Positions 58,116 to 58,403 of a stretch of 58,403 nucleotides of DNA are shown here, piece after piece. Within the stretch, counting starts at the first letter, position 1. Each line of letters opens with the position of its first letter. The stretch covers positions 1-58,403 of the forward strand of contig JAGYKB010000015.1 of the NCBI GenBank assembly GCA_018401885.1. Direction: 5' to 3'. This DNA is from Gammaproteobacteria bacterium (GTDB taxonomy: Bacteria > Pseudomonadota > Gammaproteobacteria > Pseudomonadales > Pseudohongiellaceae). The notes below the pieces were generated by a model. That model did not search any database. It saw only the letters and a list, made by a program, of their open reading frames with translations, and was not told the origin of the DNA. A program made the translations under genes and the position numbers.

Positions 58116-58403
58116 ACCTCTCCTTTCCTATCTTTGCTGAAATACAGCGCTTCATGCCGCAGTAGTTACGACTGCCTGCGTGAGTCTGCATAGATAAATT
58201 GACGCGCCGCACACCTTGATAAACTTATCAAGCAGCGCATAGGTGCCTTTATTTAGCTCGCCATTATATAGAAGTAGAAGTAAATTAGTAGCCCTAACCC
58301 AGTATTACCTCTGAATTTGCGGTTCACCGCTTAAGGAACTAGTTAGTTTTTAATAATTAAAACAATAATTTAAATTTAAATAGAAGTAGCAATTAGCCAC
58401 AGT
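58116..58403 (-). promoter_or_regulatory. Upstream region of the TonB receptor with an 18-bp dyad
   Basis: 288 nt to the window edge, A/T-rich at the far end. CTTGATAA-AC-TTATCAAG (58215-58232) is a perfect 8-bp inverted repeat with a 2-nt centre, about 100 nt from the start codon. On the minus strand the right arm overlaps a possible -35 (TTATCA) 19 nt from TTATCT. It has the size and shape of a TetR- or GntR-type operator. Confidence 0.45.

Overview
The window comes from the chromosome of a Gram-negative bacterium, most likely a marine gammaproteobacterium of the Cellvibrionales/OM60 or OM182 kind. The evidence is the Pseudomonas-like order hemA-prfA-prmC-moeB facing lolB-ispE-tRNA-Gln-prs-rplY-pth-ychF-tRNA-Met, the mreBCD-maf-rng-yhdP block, gatCAB, two TonB-dependent receptors, a BCCT osmolyte transporter and a PQQ dehydrogenase relic. 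The exact clade cannot be fixed from the sequence alone. No prophage, insertion sequence, CRISPR array or rRNA operon was seen.

Layout. 1-3.6 kb (minus strand): the start of a bifunctional class II aldolase/short-chain dehydrogenase that runs off the left edge, an orphan ExbD, a TetR regulator and a DUF445 membrane protein. 3.6-8.9 kb: nitrilase-family amidase, M20 peptidase, 5'-nucleotidase lipoprotein and PpnN. 9-18 kb: yhdP, rng, maf, mreD, mreC, mreB, a cell-shape and RNA-processing block with overlapping stop/start codons; mreC has no usual start codon where its conserved N-terminus begins. 18.3-22 kb (plus strand): gatC, gatA, gatB and a small conserved gene. 22-27.7 kb (minus strand): rhlB, moeB, prmC, prfA, hemA. 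28-35.4 kb (plus strand): TPR lipoprotein, lolB, ispE, tRNA-Gln, prs, rplY, pth, ychF, tRNA-Met.

35.4-39.2 kb is a thiamine-acquisition locus. A TPP riboswitch precedes a TonB receptor, a YkoF-like thiamine-binding protein and a PnuC/PnuT-type permease, all overlapping, and a NadR-kinase-like gene is divergent from them. The riboswitch leader can form a hairpin that covers the receptor's Shine-Dalgarno sequence. 39.2-43.9 kb is accessory: GFA protein, NIPSNAP protein, alpha/beta hydrolase, then a PQQ-dehydrogenase gene and a partner gene that together need four single-base frame changes within about 0.7 kb.

44-50 kb is a glyoxylate-shunt locus: an XRE regulator (DUF3612-like) divergent from a 99-residue gene, isocitrate lyase and malate synthase G. 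Two near-identical 15-bp palindromes lie in the divergent promoter. The 99-residue protein aligns with the alpha/beta insertion domain of the malate synthase G encoded 2 kb downstream, so it looks like a free-standing copy of that domain. This is the most novel signal in the window.

50-58.4 kb: a nitroreductase, a small P-loop kinase-like gene whose stop codon overlaps that of a convergent BCCT transporter, a TPR-sulfotransferase fusion, and a second TonB receptor with an 18-bp perfect dyad upstream.
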